64,000 bases of DNA from assembly GCF_022230955.1 (NCBI RefSeq), contig NZ_JAKKFI010000053.1, positions 124,001 through 188,000 on the forward strand, given 5' to 3'. Positions 63,669 to 64,000 of this stretch are shown here, piece by piece. Origin of the DNA: Micromonospora cabrerizensis. Lineage in GTDB: Bacteria; Actinomycetota; Actinomycetes; Mycobacteriales; Micromonosporaceae. Below the pieces are notes generated by a model. The model was given only the letters and a program-made list of their open reading frames with translations, made no database searches and had not been told where the DNA came from. Numbering within the stretch: position 1 is the stretch's first letter; every line of letters starts with the position of its first letter. Position numbers and translations under genes: made by a program.

Positions 63669-64000
63669 CGGCTCTCCTTGGTCGAGGTGCTGTTCAGGTC
63701 CGTTCCGGCCGTCCGACCGCGCTGCACACCGCGGTGGTAGGCCGACAGCAGACCGCGTACTTCATCAGGGGTCCGCCGGCTGCGGTCCCGGCCGCTCTTC
63801 GGTTCGATGCCGCCCGGCACGAGCTGTTGCTGCGGCACCCGCTTGGGCAGCCCGGAGCGGGTGGTCCCGGCGGGTGCCGGCTCGGCCGCCCTACTGGCGC
63901 GGGACCAACCCTCGTCGGCCGCGGTCCGCCAGGCGTCCGCGTCGGCCGAGGGCGCGCCGGGCGCGGTCGGTGCCGGCCGGGCAGCCGGAGGCGGAGCGTA
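63665..64000 (-). CDS. cvnA: Conservon sensor kinase CvnA, C-terminal end only
   Basis: The last about 111 residues; the gene continues past the right edge. The visible part is low-complexity (Ala/Pro-rich) and ends with RSRRTPDEVRGLLSAYHRG followed by VQRGRTAGTDLNSTSTKESR, typical of the C-termini of conservon histidine-kinase-like proteins. The kinase and nitrate-sensor-like domains lie outside. The stop overlaps the cvnB start. Confidence 0.75.
   Translation of the reverse strand, partial: YAPPPAARPAPTAPGAPSADADAWRTAADEGWSRASRAAEPAPAGTTRSGLPKRVPQQQLVPGGIEPKSGRDRSRRTPDEVRGLLSAYHRGVQRGRTAGTDLNSTSTKESR

Overview
The window is a GC-rich actinomycete chromosome segment, most likely from the Micromonosporaceae (Micromonospora or a close relative). 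The evidence is the codon bias toward G/C in third positions, frequent GTG starts, a WhiB-family protein, a conservon (Cvn) cassette, XRE/DUF397 pairs, and the order of the housekeeping genes. From memory, the series guaB3-guaB2-DUF5319-bldM-like-whiD/whiB3-groEL1-groES-tsaD-rimI-tsaB-tsaE-alr-acpS-glmS-glmM-rpsI-rplM follows the order of the Mycobacterium tuberculosis Rv3410c-Rv3443c region and the Streptomyces bldM/whiD/groES region. Accessory blocks are inserted at several points in it.

Layout. 0-2.6 kb: two tandem M1 metallopeptidase lipoproteins (the first cut by the window edge). 2.9-7.6 kb: a secreted TIM-barrel isomerase-like protein and a large secreted ThuA / glucose-dehydrogenase-like / PKD / CBM protein, probably for carbohydrate use. 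7.7-11 kb: guaB3, guaB2 and a DUF5319 gene. 11.3-12.8 kb: divergent bldM-like and whiD/whiB3-like developmental regulators; the 3' end of the bldM-like gene is followed by about 300 bp of decayed copies of its own end. 12.8-14.6 kb: a long, hairpin-rich leader, a small secreted lysozyme-like protein, a dispersed palindrome and a 20-bp minisatellite. 14.6-18.7 kb: a membrane molybdopterin oxidoreductase and groES-groEL1 under two CIRCE operators. 18.8-26.6 kb: methyltransferase, YbaK, a sugar ABC transporter with its ROK regulator, DUF1707 and DUF4142 proteins. 26.6-35.2 kb: the tRNA t6A genes tsaD/tsaB/tsaE with rimI, ung, alr, nnr and acpS, interrupted by an XRE protein behind a 46-bp palindrome. 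35.4-41.8 kb: an EspC/WXG100-like plus DUF1023 pair, glmS, an MmpS-like protein and an aminotransferase. 41.8-46.9 kb: a three-gene accessory operon encoding a possible SPFH-like protein, a DUF4407-GTPase fusion and a membrane-anchored WD40 protein. 47-49.4 kb: glmM, rpsI, rplM. 49.6-62.2 kb: nitrate/nitrite assimilation (narK, nitrate reductase, electron-transfer flavoprotein, nirB, nirD, nnaR). It is split by a 3.5-kb accessory block with a MazEF-type toxin-antitoxin pair, a methyltransferase, an XRE/DUF397 pair and two small genes. 62.2-64 kb: a conservon cassette (CvnD, C, B and the end of CvnA).

How the genes work together. The nitrate genes form an overlapping operon that takes nitrate through nitrite to ammonium. 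A four-half-site GlnR-type box precedes the nitrate reductase gene, a weaker one precedes narK, and an NnaR-type regulator ends the operon. The sugar transporter genes are ordered binding protein, ATPase, permease, ROK repressor, with a strong hairpin after the binding-protein gene. The best candidate for an undescribed system is the 41.8-46.9 kb operon. It is a membrane-bound GTPase module inserted between housekeeping genes and has the architecture of a signalling or conflict complex. A second candidate is the XRE protein at 29.1 kb, whose C-terminal part weakly resembles a nucleotidyltransferase. No tRNA, rRNA, CRISPR array or complete insertion sequence was seen.
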